Shown here: positions 44,944-54,113 of the stretch, one piece after another | How positions within the stretch are numbered: the first letter of the stretch is position 1 | Layout of the letters: every line of letters begins with the position of its first letter | Assembly (NCBI GenBank): GCA_019084025.1 | Contig: JAHRBI010000005.1 | Coordinates: 419,423-483,422, forward strand | Source: Burkholderiaceae bacterium DAT-1 | GTDB taxonomy: Bacteria; Pseudomonadota; Gammaproteobacteria; Burkholderiales; Chitinimonadaceae | Direction: 5' to 3' | Length of the DNA stretch: 64,000 bases | Notes under the pieces: generated by a model | The model's input: only the letters and a program-made list of their open reading frames with translations | Database searches by the model: none | What the model was told of the DNA's origin: nothing | Translations under genes and position numbers: made by a program

Positions 44944-45651
44944 GTGCGCCACCTTGCAGCTTTTACGCTTCTGTCCTGCCTTGCCGGTGTGCCCAATCGC
45001 ACACTGGCAGCGCCCCCTGCTCCGGACAACGCCCCGCTCACGCTCTATACGGGTGAGCTCCCCGCCCCGGAATTTGTTCCCCCCAGACTAAAGGAAGAGT
45101 TTGCGCGCTCGACCAATCTCCTGCAGCGCACCTTTAATGAGCAAGGCATTCCTTTTACGATGGTCAGGACGGATTGGTCACGCGCACTCAATCGCACCCG
45201 CCGCGAAGCAAACGCCTGCCTGTTTAGTGCTGCCCGCCTGCCAGAGCGTGAGCCATGGTTTGTCTGGATTGGCCCCATCGAGTATTCATACGATGATGTA
45301 TTCGGCCATGCAGGCTCACCGCCCCTGCGCAGCCTGGATGAGTTGCGAGATGCCACAGTGTGCGCACTCATGGACGATGCGCCCGGTAGACAGCTTACCG
45401 CGCTAGGCTACCGGGTCGCCTGGTCATCCTCACTGGATACCTGTGTTTTAAATGTGGCGCGCGGCATGTCGCAATACTGGGTCACCGACCGGAATTTCGG
45501 TGAGATCGCGATTCGCAAGCTCAAGCTGGAGAATGAGGTGGTTTCAGTGATGCAACTGGCCAAAAAGCCACTGTATCTGGCATGCAATCCAGCCGTACCT
45601 AAAGAGACACTCGCCCGGATTCGCAAGGGATTGAATCTGCCCAACCATTAA
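44944..45651 (+). CDS. Periplasmic solute-binding protein (SBP family 3-like)
   Basis: About 235-aa secreted protein. The signal peptide MRHLAAFTLLSCLAGVPNRTLAA is followed by a type-II periplasmic-binding fold (LTLYTGELPAPEF..., FTMVRTDWSRALNRTRREANACLFSAARLPER, then a second lobe). It resembles amino-acid-type binding proteins seen as orphans in Neisseriales and relatives. A GTG at 44944 is preferred: a TACAAT -10-like element sits at 44903-44908, too close to the upstream GTG at 44911. No permease gene is next to it. Its place after the exporter and DUF1854 genes may be functional, but promoter and spacing point to separate expression. Confidence 0.75.
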   Translation: MRHLAAFTLLSCLAGVPNRTLAAPPAPDNAPLTLYTGELPAPEFVPPRLKEEFARSTNLLQRTFNEQGIPFTMVRTDWSRALNRTRREANACLFSAARLPEREPWFVWIGPIEYSYDDVFGHAGSPPLRSLDELRDATVCALMDDAPGRQLTALGYRVAWSSSLDTCVLNVARGMSQYWVTDRNFGEIAIRKLKLENEVVSVMQLAKKPLYLACNPAVPKETLARIRKGLNLPNH

Positions 45652-45666
45652 GCGAGATAAACTGAA

Positions 45667-45741
45667 TGGCGTCCCCGACAGGAATCGAACCTGTAACGGC
45701 CCCTTAGGAGGGGGCTGTTATATCCATTTAACTACGGAGAC
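45667..45741 (-). tRNA. tRNA-Arg (anticodon CCU)
   Basis: 75 bases fold into a full cloverleaf on the minus strand. The acceptor stem is GTCTCCG/CGGGGAC (one G-U pair), with encoded CCA. The anticodon stem GCCCC/GGGGC encloses loop CTCCTAA, so the anticodon is CCU, reading AGG. The T-arm contains the standard GGTTCGATTCC. The gene is isolated and no integrase or repeated 3' end is visible next to it. Confidence 0.95.
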
Positions 45742-46024
45742 ACACGATCAAACAGGCGGGCATTGTAGCAATTTTACATCGCCTCGACCACCTCAAATCA
45801 CTGGCCTTGCCAGTGCTGGAAGGCAGCATTCATCTGCCTGCAATCCAATGTCATTCTCCAGATAAATGACTCACTAGTCATTCATTCGATCATTTTTACC
45901 AAAACAGGCTGACAATTACGATATATTAGGACGGATGAACATACCTTGATGCCAAGCCAACCCTTGGCGCACAAGGATCACGCAGAACCGTGATCATCTA
46001 CTCGATGCTGGAAACTCGCCTGAT
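45742..46024. other. Intergenic region right of tRNA-Arg
   Basis: About 280 AT-rich bases without a clear gene. It should contain the tRNA promoter (minus strand) and perhaps that of the small gene at 46025. CTCACTAGTCATTC-like short repeats of ATGACT are present, but no convincing operator. Confidence 0.35.
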
Positions 46025-46267
46025 ATGTTGAACCTGCTGATCAAAAAAACCGACAAAGGCCACGAGGAAATCGCTACGCGCGCCTATCGCCTCAGTATTC
46101 GTCAGCGACAAGCACTGATACTGCTCGATGCAGGTACGTCTGTTGCCGATCTGGCGACGCTGTGGGGCTCGGAAGTACTTGCTTACCAAGTGGCTGGAGA
46201 ATTGCTGGATGACGGCTTCATCTCGGTTGATGTGCCCTACGATGTGCCCATGCCAATGTTTGAATAA
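46025..46267 (+). CDS. Small helix-turn-helix-like hypothetical protein
   Basis: 80-aa protein, not recognised. The middle (about 24-66: LSIRQRQALILLDAGTSVADLATLWGSEVLAYQVAGELLDDGFISV) looks like a winged-helix DNA-binding or docking fold. The ending VDVPYDVPMPMFE is proline-rich. The ribosome-binding site is weak (TGGAAA). It converges with dusC 11 bases on. It could be a small regulator, but no partner is visible. Confidence 0.6.
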   Translation: MLNLLIKKTDKGHEEIATRAYRLSIRQRQALILLDAGTSVADLATLWGSEVLAYQVAGELLDDGFISVDVPYDVPMPMFE

Positions 46268-46277
46268 GGCCACACCG

Positions 46278-47237
46278 TCAGTGAGGCTGCGCCTCCGACC
46301 ATTGATTCAGGAGATCTCGCGGTAATTCGCGAATCGCACGAATTTCCCGAAAGAGTGCGCCTGCCTCGGCATATTGCTGGCGCATATAGCCCAGCCATTG
46401 CTTCACCCGCCCTGTTGCACCTTCGACCGACTGCAGCTTGAGCGCTTCGTCGTGAAACACCACCAGCCAGGGCAGAAGGGCCGGCCAGGGCATCGCGCCC
46501 TGCAAATGACCTTGTGCCGCCAATTTGGCGCGCAAAGCAAGATCCGGACTGGCAACCAATCCGCGCCCCAGCATCACGTCTTCGCAGCCACTCTCTTTCT
46601 GGCAGGCCTGAAAATCTTCAACCGTCCAGATTTCGCCATTGGCAATCACATGCGCTGATTTCACCACTTCACGGATGTGCGCAATCCAGTACCAGTGCGC
46701 AGGCGGTTTGTAGCCATCTACCTTGGTGCGGGCGTGTACGACAATCTCTGCCGAGCCGCCGGTATCCAGTGCGCGCGCACAGTCCAGCGCCAGCGAGGTA
46801 TCTTCATAGCCGAGCCGCATCTTGCTGGTGACCGGAATATGGGCGGGCACAGCCGCACGTACACTGCGGACGATTTCGTATAACAGATCAGGCTCTTTCA
46901 GCAAGACTGCACCACCACGATGCTGATTGACGCCTTTGGCGGGACAGCCAAAATTGAGATCAATCACCGGCGCGCCCAGTTCGGCTGCACGCGCGGCGTT
47001 CTCAGCTAGACATTGAGGATCAGATCCGAGCAACTGCAGCCGCAGGGGTACGCCTGACGCCGTCTTCCAGTCCGTATGGGCTTCCGGTGCATAGCGATGG
47101 AATACCTTGGCAGGCAGGAGCGACGAGGTCACACGCACGAACTCGGTGACACACCAGTCGATACCGCCCATCGAGGTCAGCACATGGCGCAATGGGGCAT
47201 CCACCAGCCCTTCCATCGGTGCAAGCGCAATGCGCAT
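46278..47237 (-). CDS. dusC: tRNA-dihydrouridine(16) synthase
   Basis: 319-aa FMN enzyme reducing U16 in the tRNA D-loop. The N-terminal [16 protein letters not shown] is the FMN-binding TIM-barrel start. The catalytic Cys is in [19 protein letters not shown], and [15 protein letters not shown] plus [11 protein letters not shown] are conserved. CVTEFVRV near the N-terminus and the KVDGY region favour the DusC subfamily over DusA or DusB. The ATG at 47237 is chosen because GGAGG lies six bases upstream; one six codons earlier lacks this. Confidence 0.92.
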   Translation of the reverse strand: MRIALAPMEGLVDAPLRHVLTSMGGIDWCVTEFVRVTSSLLPAKVFHRYAPEAHTDWKTASGVPLRLQLLGSDPQCLAENAARAAELGAPVIDLNFGCPAKGVNQHRGGAVLLKEPDLLYEIVRSVRAAVPAHIPVTSKMRLGYEDTSLALDCARALDTGGSAEIVVHARTKVDGYKPPAHWYWIAHIREVVKSAHVIANGEIWTVEDFQACQKESGCEDVMLGRGLVASPDLALRAKLAAQGHLQGAMPWPALLPWLVVFHDEALKLQSVEGATGRVKQWLGYMRQQYAEAGALFREIRAIRELPRDLLNQWSEAQPH

Positions 47238-47330
47238 TCCGTCCTCCGCAGACATCTACACGAAAAGCGGCGGAGTGTACCCCGCTTTCATCTTTGCGCC
47301 CAGCGCGCACTGATAAAGGGATGGCTCGGG

Positions 47331-48155
47331 TTACTGGCGTGCGCTGCGAATATTCTGCGGTGCAGGGCCGGTGAAATTGGTGCGGAAGGGATTGATATCC
47401 AGACCACCCCGACGCGTATATCGCGCATATACCGACAGTGCACGCGGGTCGCAGTAACGCTGCAGATCCATAAAAATGCGCTCGACACATTGTTCATGAA
47501 ACTCATTGTGCTGCCGGAATGAGATCAGGTATCGCAGGAGCGATTCACGATCAATGGCGCGCCCACGATAGCGGATCTGCACCGAGGCCCAGTCGGGCTG
47601 GCCGGTGACCAGACAATTGGATTTCAGCAGATGCGACACGAGCGTTTCCTCGATCTCATCCTCATCCCCGGTCAGGCGCAGGATAGCCGGATCAAGCTGA
47701 TAGTGGTCGACCTCGATATCTAGATTGTCGATGCAATAGCCTTCAAGTTCCTGCAAACGCTGCTGAGCGAAAGACTCAACCGGATACAGATGTACACCTA
47801 CTCGCCCACCCGCCGCGGCTGACAGGTCGGTTTCCAGACGGGTCTGCAGTTCTTCGATAGAAGTGATACGGGTCTGATTGAAACTGTTCAGGTAGAGTTT
47901 GAACGATTTGGATTCGATGATATTCGGGGTGTCTGCGGGCACCACGAAGGCAGCAATCGCCACCACGGGTTTGCCGCGCAAATTCAGCCATGATAGCTCA
48001 TATCCATTCCAGAAGTCCGAGCCGAAGAAGGGCGGGACGGACGGCACGCCGATTTCGTCGCGCTTGACCTTGCGCGGAATGGGAAATAACAGCGCCGGAT
48101 CATACTCCGTTACGTAAGTGCTTGTTTTTCCGAGTGGTGAATGTTCCGGTTGCAT
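47331..48155 (-). CDS. queF: NADPH-dependent 7-cyano-7-deazaguanine reductase
   Basis: 274-aa bimodular (long) QueF of queuosine synthesis, reducing preQ0 to preQ1. The QueF motif [16 protein letters not shown] is near residue 90. The catalytic Cys is in [20 protein letters not shown] near 190, and the C-terminal [14 protein letters not shown] is typical of the long form. The ATG at 48155 has AAGGGCGAG upstream and precedes the family-like [10 protein letters not shown]; the frame extends 27 codons further without support. It is transcribed toward dusC with a 93-base gap. Confidence 0.95.
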   Translation of the reverse strand: MQPEHSPLGKTSTYVTEYDPALLFPIPRKVKRDEIGVPSVPPFFGSDFWNGYELSWLNLRGKPVVAIAAFVVPADTPNIIESKSFKLYLNSFNQTRITSIEELQTRLETDLSAAAGGRVGVHLYPVESFAQQRLQELEGYCIDNLDIEVDHYQLDPAILRLTGDEDEIEETLVSHLLKSNCLVTGQPDWASVQIRYRGRAIDRESLLRYLISFRQHNEFHEQCVERIFMDLQRYCDPRALSVYARYTRRGGLDINPFRTNFTGPAPQNIRSARQ

Positions 48156-48373
48156 AAATGACTCGCCCTTCTGTGAAGCTTTTATTGTACCGCCAAGCGG
48201 TAATCCGCTGAAAGCCGCAGCCACATGCGGTTTCACATATTTGTCATGATTTACTCATCAAAGTGAAGGATGCGCAGTGCACTTTGATTGACGATATTGA
48301 TATCAGGTAGACCTGAAAAGCATCCGGTTTCAGGTGAGTTTTTTGTATACATTTATTGATTGAAAGCACCATC
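48156..48373. other. Divergent intergenic region queF / small membrane gene
   Basis: About 218 bases between divergent genes. It should carry the queF promoter on minus and that of the small membrane gene on plus. I see no preQ1-riboswitch-like hairpin with the expected A-rich tail, and no ORF. Confidence 0.35.
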
Positions 48374-48550
48374 ATGCTCGTCGCCACACTTTTAATTACA
48401 TGCCTTCTGATTGCACTTGTCGTCTGGTTCATGCTGCGCAAACCCGCACCGCCGGTGCGCGAAGCCTGGCTGGAACTGGCGGACGAGAGCGAAGCACAAG
48501 CGCAGCTCTGCTTGCTGAATCGCTTCGATCTGCCACGGGATGCCCGTTGA
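48374..48550 (+). CDS. Small single-pass membrane protein
   Basis: 58-aa protein: a hydrophobic helix at residues 2-20 (MLVATLLITCLLIALVVWF), then a polar tail with acidic helix (WLELADESEAQAQLCLL). No strong ribosome-binding site is visible. It overlaps the frame leading into the patatin gene but stops well before its likely start. Expression is plausible, function unknown. Confidence 0.45.
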   Translation: MLVATLLITCLLIALVVWFMLRKPAPPVREAWLELADESEAQAQLCLLNRFDLPRDAR

Positions 48551-48614
48551 TGCAGGGTTATCATGGAGGGCGGGCAGAAACACCGATACAATCGGTGCTT
48601 TTGCCTGTCCGTCA

Positions 48615-49694
48615 ATGTCTGCCATCCACATTCCCTACCGGCCGCTGATCTGGCAGGCCGGCCACCGCGCGCTCAGCGAAATTCGCGACAACGGGCTACG
48701 TCCCGAACGCATCGGCCTGATTCCCGGCGCTGCAGGCGGCCCGAAAGCACTCTGCCTCTCCCATCTTGACCAAACGCTCTTTGGTACTTACCTCGCCCAA
48801 TCGCCACGGCACCGCCATCTGATCGGCAGCTCGATTGGCGGCTGGCGCATGGCATGTGTCATGCAGTCAAATCCTGCAGAAGCGCTAGCTACACTGGCTG
48901 AAGTCTATACCGCACAAGCGTATCCACCCAAGGTCACGCCCGACGCAGTGGCACAAAAAGGCATGGAAATGCTGCGGGCGGTCATGCAAACGTCACCTGA
49001 AGATTGGCTCGCCAACCCTCACTACAGCCTGACTGTCACCACCGTGCGGGCGCGCGGCCCATTCCTTGCATCCGAACATCCTGCACTGCAACTGACCGGC
49101 ATCATCGGCGTGGCGGCGGCCAATGTACTGTCGCGCAATCTCTATGCAAAAGGCTGGGAGCGCGTCTGGTTCAGCAGCGGCCAGCCGATGCCGGCACCCC
49201 TGCAAGCAGACTTCCCCACACGCACCGTACAGATGACCTCCGACAATGCCCTGCCTGCACTCATGGCGACAGGTGCCATTCCGCTTGTCGTCAGCGGGGT
49301 AGATAATCCATCGGGTGCGCCAGCGGGTCGCTATCGCGATGGTGGTTTGCTGGACTACCACCTCGACCTACCCTACCCCGCACTCGACGATCTGGTGCTA
49401 TATCCGCACTTTTACGGCCAGATCAAACCGGGCTGGTTCGATAAGTCCCTTTCCTGGCGTCAAGCTCATCGGCTCGATAATGTGCTGATGCTGAGCCCCT
49501 CGCCGGAATTTGTCGCGCGTCTGCCGTACGGAAAAATCCCGGACCGTAACGATTTCAAGACATTGGACGATGCCACCCGGCAGCGCTACTGGCAGACTGT
49601 GATCGCAGAAAGCCAGCGTCTGGCGGATGATTTCAACGAACACGTCAGTCGTGGCGACCTGCATACGCTGATTCAACCCTTCAAGGCCGTCTGA
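48615..49694 (+). CDS. Patatin-like phospholipase family protein
   Basis: About 359-aa protein with patatin hallmarks: GAAGGPKAL as oxyanion-hole region, nucleophile elbow GSSIGGW (Ser near residue 72), and the catalytic-dyad Asp in YRDGGLLDYH. Patatins hydrolyse acyl groups from lipids. There is no signal peptide. The ATG at 48615 (MSAIHIPYRPL) is the likely start; the frame is open further upstream over the preceding small gene. A cupin gene follows two bases after the stop, so they form one operon. Confidence 0.85.
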   Translation: MSAIHIPYRPLIWQAGHRALSEIRDNGLRPERIGLIPGAAGGPKALCLSHLDQTLFGTYLAQSPRHRHLIGSSIGGWRMACVMQSNPAEALATLAEVYTAQAYPPKVTPDAVAQKGMEMLRAVMQTSPEDWLANPHYSLTVTTVRARGPFLASEHPALQLTGIIGVAAANVLSRNLYAKGWERVWFSSGQPMPAPLQADFPTRTVQMTSDNALPALMATGAIPLVVSGVDNPSGAPAGRYRDGGLLDYHLDLPYPALDDLVLYPHFYGQIKPGWFDKSLSWRQAHRLDNVLMLSPSPEFVARLPYGKIPDRNDFKTLDDATRQRYWQTVIAESQRLADDFNEHVSRGDLHTLIQPFKAV

Positions 49695-49696
49695 CC

Positions 49697-50071
49697 ATGC
49701 CCAAGCTTGTCTTTTTACCGCAGCCCAGTCTCCCCGGCGTGATCGATCGTCCGCGCGAAGATCGCCGCGTGCAGGGCAATCCCGAGCGCACAACCTTCAA
49801 TCACTACGACAGCCCGGACAAGATGGTCAGCGCCGGTATCTGGCAATGCCAGCCCGGTAAATGGCGCATTCAGTTTGCTGCCGACAAGGAAGAGTTTTTC
49901 GCCGTGCTGGCGGGACGTGTACGGGTTGCCGACGCACAGGATCAGGGACACGAGGTCGGTCCCGGCGAGGCACTGGTGATTCCGGCCGGCTTCACGGGCA
50001 GCTTCGAGGTGATCGAAGCCGTCCGTAAATACTATGTGATCGTGGATCGCTCGGCGCGTGTTGCCAGCTGA
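49697..50071 (+). CDS. Cupin-domain protein
   Basis: 124-aa single cupin barrel. Strands run through GIWQCQPGKWRIQFAADKEEFFAVLAGRVRVAD and GHEVGPGEALVIPAGFTGSFEVIE. The motif is of the DUF861/EutQ-like type, in which the first motif has Glu but few His residues, so metal binding is uncertain. It is translationally linked to the patatin gene. No catalytic role is proposed. It converges on the UDG gene with no gap, their stops abutting at 50071/50072. Confidence 0.82.
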   Translation: MPKLVFLPQPSLPGVIDRPREDRRVQGNPERTTFNHYDSPDKMVSAGIWQCQPGKWRIQFAADKEEFFAVLAGRVRVADAQDQGHEVGPGEALVIPAGFTGSFEVIEAVRKYYVIVDRSARVAS

Positions 50072-50935
50072 TTATCCGCCTGCTGGCAGCGCTGCTGCCA
50101 GCGTCTTCTTCGCCAGCAGCAAGTCTTCCCACGCCTTGATCTTGTCGGTGGGATTACGCAGCAGATAGGCCGGGTGATAGCTGACGATCACCGGAATCGA
50201 TTTGTATTGATGCACGCGACCGCGCAAACTGGCTATGCTGGCCTCTGACCCGAGCAAGGTCTGTACCGCAAAGCGGCCCACTGCAAAGATGATCTTCGGC
50301 TTCACCAGTTCGATCTGGCGCAGCAAATAGCCCTGACAGCGCGCCATTTCATCCGGTTCGGGGTTGCGATTTCGCGGCGGGCGGCATTTCAGCACATTGG
50401 CGATGCACACATTATCTGCACGGCTGTGACCGACGCTAGCCAGCATCGCATCCAGCAACTTGCCTGCGCGTCCTACAAATGGTTCGCCCAGCCTGTCCTC
50501 ATCAGCCCCCGGTGCTTCGCCCACCACCATCCAGTCTGCAGTGGCAACACCTGCCGCGAACACGGTCTGCGTGCGGGTCTTGCACAGATCGCAAGCAGTA
50601 CACTCACGCACAGCCGCTTCCAGTGCAGACCAATCCATCGTGGCAATTTGCGCATCCACCACCTTGCGGGCGACCACTTCGATCGCCTGTGGCGCTGAAG
50701 CAGGCTGCATAACCGACAGCGTATCTTTCAGATGATGCGAATGTTTCGGTGCTTCCGGCATGGCATGAGGTGCCATCGGCGTGTGCATGCTGGTCAATGC
50801 TTCGCGCGCCGGATGGGATGCCACTAGCGCCGCATGCTCAGCTTGCTCGACGGACTCCCACTCGTCGAGGACGTCACGGCGCACCCACATCGGCAGGAGG
50901 TCTAGCTCTTCCATGATCAAGCCGAGACGATTCAT
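50072..50935 (-). CDS. Family 4-type uracil-DNA glycosylase with N-terminal extension
   Basis: 287-aa iron-sulfur UDG. The catalytic domain begins near residue 105: Fe-S cysteines C115, C118, C184 and C200; motif [21 protein letters not shown] (139-158); [13 protein letters not shown]; and motif [12 protein letters not shown]. It removes uracil from DNA. The first 100 residues ([24 protein letters not shown]...) are not part of the fold and are low-complexity in the second half; such extensions occur in betaproteobacterial members. It shares one base with the rimI stop, so tsaB-rimI-udg form an operon. Confidence 0.9.
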   Translation of the reverse strand: MNRLGLIMEELDLLPMWVRRDVLDEWESVEQAEHAALVASHPAREALTSMHTPMAPHAMPEAPKHSHHLKDTLSVMQPASAPQAIEVVARKVVDAQIATMDWSALEAAVRECTACDLCKTRTQTVFAAGVATADWMVVGEAPGADEDRLGEPFVGRAGKLLDAMLASVGHSRADNVCIANVLKCRPPRNRNPEPDEMARCQGYLLRQIELVKPKIIFAVGRFAVQTLLGSEASIASLRGRVHQYKSIPVIVSYHPAYLLRNPTDKIKAWEDLLLAKKTLAAALPAGG

Positions 50936-51405
50936 CAGCGCGCCCCTTCATCCAGCGTCAGCGCCATCAGAATGGCGTCTTCGCGGCCATCGGGCGTCGC
51001 CTCGGTGATTGGCGCACGATAATAGCCGCGACGCTTGCCCACTTCCTGAAAGCCCAATCGCTTGTACAGTTGTCGCGCAACCTTATTGGCGATACGCACT
51101 TCCAGATGCATCACCGCCATCCCCGACTCACTCGCAGCATCAATCACTTCTTGGACCAGCAGCTTTCCCCAGCCCTTGCCTTGATGCGCAGGTGCGATCC
51201 CGACTTCCAGCAAGGTGGCTTCGTCCAGTACCTGCATCGCTACGGCAAATCCGCAGATTTCGCCATTCACGTCCACTACCCAGGATGGATGCTGGCTTTG
51301 CAGCGATTCAAGAAACTGTGCTGCATTCCAGGGGTGGTATTGCAAGGCCGCTTCGATCGTAGCAACGGCAGGTACATCTGCCGGGGTCATGGCGCGAATG
51401 ATCAT
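50935..51405 (-). CDS. rimI: Ribosomal protein S18-alanine N-acetyltransferase
   Basis: 156-aa GNAT acetyltransferase. The acetyl-CoA loop is IAPAHQGKGWGKLLVQEVI and the later RQLYKRLGFQEVGKRRGYY matches RimI. It acetylates the N-terminal Ala of ribosomal protein S18. It overlaps the tsaB stop by four bases, the standard tsaB-rimI coupling seen in many proteobacteria. Confidence 0.94.
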   Translation of the reverse strand: MIIRAMTPADVPAVATIEAALQYHPWNAAQFLESLQSQHPSWVVDVNGEICGFAVAMQVLDEATLLEVGIAPAHQGKGWGKLLVQEVIDAASESGMAVMHLEVRIANKVARQLYKRLGFQEVGKRRGYYRAPITEATPDGREDAILMALTLDEGAR

Positions 51406-52094
51406 CCGGCTTTCCTGAGTGCAGCTTGTTCAGTAGCGGTCAACGCGACCTTGTTGCGGATATAGAGCAGTTCGAGCTTCTCTGGCGCATACGCTTGGCC
51501 AGCGGCAAACACGGGTCTAGCCAGCGCCAGCAATCCGCGCGCATTGGGGAAAACATCCGGCAAGGTCTGGATCAGCGTGGCGCCGTAGCGATTCGCCAGC
51601 GCCTCACCTTGCACCTTGAAGCCACTACCCGCACCGACCCAGTTACCCGGAGGCAGATCAGGCAGTGCATCAGGTTTCACCACGCACGTGTGTAGCACCT
51701 CTTTCAGCACATCCCCTTCCCGGACAAATCCGGCAAGATACAGCTCACCCATCCGCGCATCATTGACGGCCAAAATGCGCTCACCCTCGACGGAGGCTGC
51801 CATGGAGGCCAGTGAATTCACACCGACAACCGGCTTGCCAAGTCCAAAGGCCAGCCCTTGCACGATACCGCAGCCGATTCGCAAGCCGGTAAACGATCCC
51901 GGCCCGACCGAGAATGCAATGCCATCAATCGCGGCCAGCGGGATACCAGCGTTTGCACACAGGGTCTGAACGGTGGGTAGCGTCAGCTCGGCATGCAGCT
52001 GTCCGGCCAGGACTTCATGCACATGCAGTTGCCCCTTCGCTTCAAGCGCGATAGATAGAAATTCGGTAGAAGTATCAATTGCCAGCAGATTCAT
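51402..52094 (-). CDS. tsaB: tRNA threonylcarbamoyladenosine synthesis protein TsaB
   Basis: 230-aa ASKHA-fold protein that partners TsaD in t6A formation at tRNA position 37. The N-terminal LLAIDTSTEFLSIAL and the block IDGIAFSVGPGSFTGLRIGCGIVQGLAFGLGKPVVGVNSLA are diagnostic. It lacks the metal-binding His pair of TsaD, as expected. First gene of tsaB-rimI-udg; no obvious Shine-Dalgarno. Confidence 0.95.
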   Translation of the reverse strand: MNLLAIDTSTEFLSIALEAKGQLHVHEVLAGQLHAELTLPTVQTLCANAGIPLAAIDGIAFSVGPGSFTGLRIGCGIVQGLAFGLGKPVVGVNSLASMAASVEGERILAVNDARMGELYLAGFVREGDVLKEVLHTCVVKPDALPDLPPGNWVGAGSGFKVQGEALANRYGATLIQTLPDVFPNARGLLALARPVFAAGQAYAPEKLELLYIRNKVALTATEQAALRKAG

Positions 52095-52282
52095 GGGCGG
52101 CGCACGTTAAGATTTGCCACATTCTACCATGTGCCGACTCGCATCCGATCCCTCCCCTTAGCCGCACACTTGATCATCATTCAAATTAATTGAATAAAGC
52201 ACTCTGAAAGTTTCGCTTTCACCTAGCGAATGAATACGCGAAGATGCATGCAATCCAATTTGCAACAACCTGAAGGAGCACG

Positions 52283-53128
52283 ATGATGTCCCGTAACCGC
52301 ACACTCGAAGGTCTCGTACGTGGTATGCCTACTAGCGATGGGGCAGGCGTCAAGCTAACACGTGTTCTCACACAGAACCTGCAGCGCAGGCTCGATCCCT
52401 TCCTGATGCTGGATTATTTTCATTCGGATGATCCGAACGACTATATTGCAGGATTCCCGGAACACCCGCATCGTGGCTTTGAAACTGTCACCTATATGCT
52501 GGCCGGACGCATGCGCCATCGCGACAGCGCCGGTAACGAAGGTCTGCTAGGGCCGGGCGGCGTGCAATGGATGACCGCAGGCAAGGGCATTCAGCACTCA
52601 GAAATGCCTGAGCAGGAAGCCGGACTGATGCAGGGTTTTCAACTGTGGCTGAATCTGCCTGGCAAGAACAAGCTGGCCCAGCCCGATTATCAGGATATTC
52701 AGGGTAATGCGATTCCGGAAACCCATCCCGCAGATGGCGTCAAAGTACGGGTGATTGCCGGTGAAGCCTTTGGCGTAACGGGCGCCAAGACGCGCCCGGA
52801 CACCGAGCCGCTGTTCCTGGACGCTCATCTGCAGGCAGGCAAATCCATTACGCTGGAAGTACCCGAATCGCACAACGCCTTCCTGTACGTCTGGAAAGGT
52901 GAGGTTAAGGTTGCGGGCAACAGCATCCCGACTGCACACATGGGCGTACTGCATAATGATGGCGATTCGGTCACCATCGAAGCGGTGGGCGATGTTGGCA
53001 TCCTACTGATTGCCGGTAAGCCGCTGAACGAGCCCATCGTGCAATGGGGCCCGTTTGTGATGAACACCCGCGCCGAAATCGAAACGGCGATTGAAGACTA
53101 TCGCAACGGGCGGATTGCCGTCGCCTGA
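52283..53128 (+). CDS. Pirin-family protein
   Basis: 281-aa double-cupin pirin. The metal site in the N-terminal cupin is complete: EHPHRGFETVTYMLAG (two His), then GKGIQHSEMPE (His and Glu). The C-terminal cupin is degenerate, as usual. Bacterial pirins include quercetinase-active and redox-sensing members; which applies here is unknown. AAGGAG precedes two adjacent ATGs (52283, 52286). Its last 31 bases overlap the 3' end of the LysR gene on the other strand. Confidence 0.92.
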   Translation: MMSRNRTLEGLVRGMPTSDGAGVKLTRVLTQNLQRRLDPFLMLDYFHSDDPNDYIAGFPEHPHRGFETVTYMLAGRMRHRDSAGNEGLLGPGGVQWMTAGKGIQHSEMPEQEAGLMQGFQLWLNLPGKNKLAQPDYQDIQGNAIPETHPADGVKVRVIAGEAFGVTGAKTRPDTEPLFLDAHLQAGKSITLEVPESHNAFLYVWKGEVKVAGNSIPTAHMGVLHNDGDSVTIEAVGDVGILLIAGKPLNEPIVQWGPFVMNTRAEIETAIEDYRNGRIAVA

Positions 53129-54021
53129 TCCAGTCCGGCAATCAGCTTCATCAATGAGCGCACGTGTACGGGCAACTCCCCCGCCCGTACACAGGCAACC
53201 AGCTGGCGCACCGCCCAAGGCTCGTCAATATTGCGGGTTTTAAGGCCGAGCGCCAGCGCGTAATCGTCCGCCACCGTGCGCGGCACCACCGCCACCCCCA
53301 CCCCGCCGGCCACCAGTTGCACCATGGCGTTGAAGCTGGAGGCATCCGCACGCACATCCAGCTTGACGCCGGCTAGCTGCGTGACCCGATCTAGATAGCG
53401 GCGAAAGCCCATCCCCGACTCCAGCGTAACAAACGCATGCTCGCATATGCGCTTCAAACACACGCGCTCGTCGTTTAGCAATGGATGATCGGGCGGCAGC
53501 AGCAACACCAGATGATCCCGATAGCACGGCATCAGGAATAGATCCGGGGCGGCATAATCCCCATCAATCAAGCCGACATCAATACTGCCGTCGCGCACAC
53601 CTTCGATGATTTTCCGGCTGATGGATTCGCGCATATGCACACGAATATCCGGGTTTTCCCGCACATAGCGGCCAACCAAATTCGGCAGCAAGCCGCTGCT
53701 GCCGGTGGTATTGCTATAAATCGTCAAAACGCGGGGCTGTTCGCTGGATAAGGACTCCATTGCATGCTGCGCGTCTCTGGCTGCGCGCAAGATGCCGCGT
53801 GCATGTTCGAGAAACAATGTCCCGGCCGATGTCAGATGCACACCGCTGTGCGTGCGCTCGAACAGCTGCACACCCATTCGGTCTTCCAATTGGCGAATTC
53901 GCGCACTCGCAGCCGATAACGCCAGCGGAAAGGCGGCCGCAGCAGCAGACAAGGACCCCATTTCGGCCACCTCGACAAACAGCCTCACGTCGACCAGATC
54001 AAATCGCACACCCTTCGCCAT
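53098..54021 (-). CDS. LysR-family transcriptional regulator
   Basis: 307-aa regulator. The N-terminal winged HTH is VDVRLFVEVAEMGSLSAAAAAFPLALSAASARIRQLEDRMGVQLFERTHSGVHLTSAG (about 9-66). A two-lobed substrate-binding domain follows (about 95-300) for an unknown inducer. It is divergent from an EamA transporter, 92 bases apart, with an inverted repeat between, the typical LysR-target arrangement. Its 3' end overlaps the pirin gene by 31 bases in convergent orientation. Confidence 0.93.
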   Translation of the reverse strand: MAKGVRFDLVDVRLFVEVAEMGSLSAAAAAFPLALSAASARIRQLEDRMGVQLFERTHSGVHLTSAGTLFLEHARGILRAARDAQHAMESLSSEQPRVLTIYSNTTGSSGLLPNLVGRYVRENPDIRVHMRESISRKIIEGVRDGSIDVGLIDGDYAAPDLFLMPCYRDHLVLLLPPDHPLLNDERVCLKRICEHAFVTLESGMGFRRYLDRVTQLAGVKLDVRADASSFNAMVQLVAGGVGVAVVPRTVADDYALALGLKTRNIDEPWAVRQLVACVRAGELPVHVRSLMKLIAGLDQATAIRPLR

Positions 54022-54041
54022 AGACGAAACCCTTTACGCCA

Positions 54042-54058
54042 ATCAGGCATTTTCTGAT
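54042..54058. promoter_or_regulatory. Candidate LysR operator
   Basis: ATCAG-GCATTTT-CTGAT is a perfect five-base inverted repeat with a seven-base spacer in the 92-base divergent gap. Position and symmetry suit a LysR-type recognition site, although it is not an exact T-N11-A. Confidence 0.5.
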
Positions 54059-54113
54059 GCCAGCATCTTAGCCAGAATACGATTTCGTTGCATACAGCTT
54101 CAGGAGAAACCGG

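Noticed and set aside
45667..46024. tRNA-Arg as an integration site of a mobile element
   Set aside because: No integrase, no repeated tRNA 3' end and no block of foreign-looking genes adjoin the tRNA.
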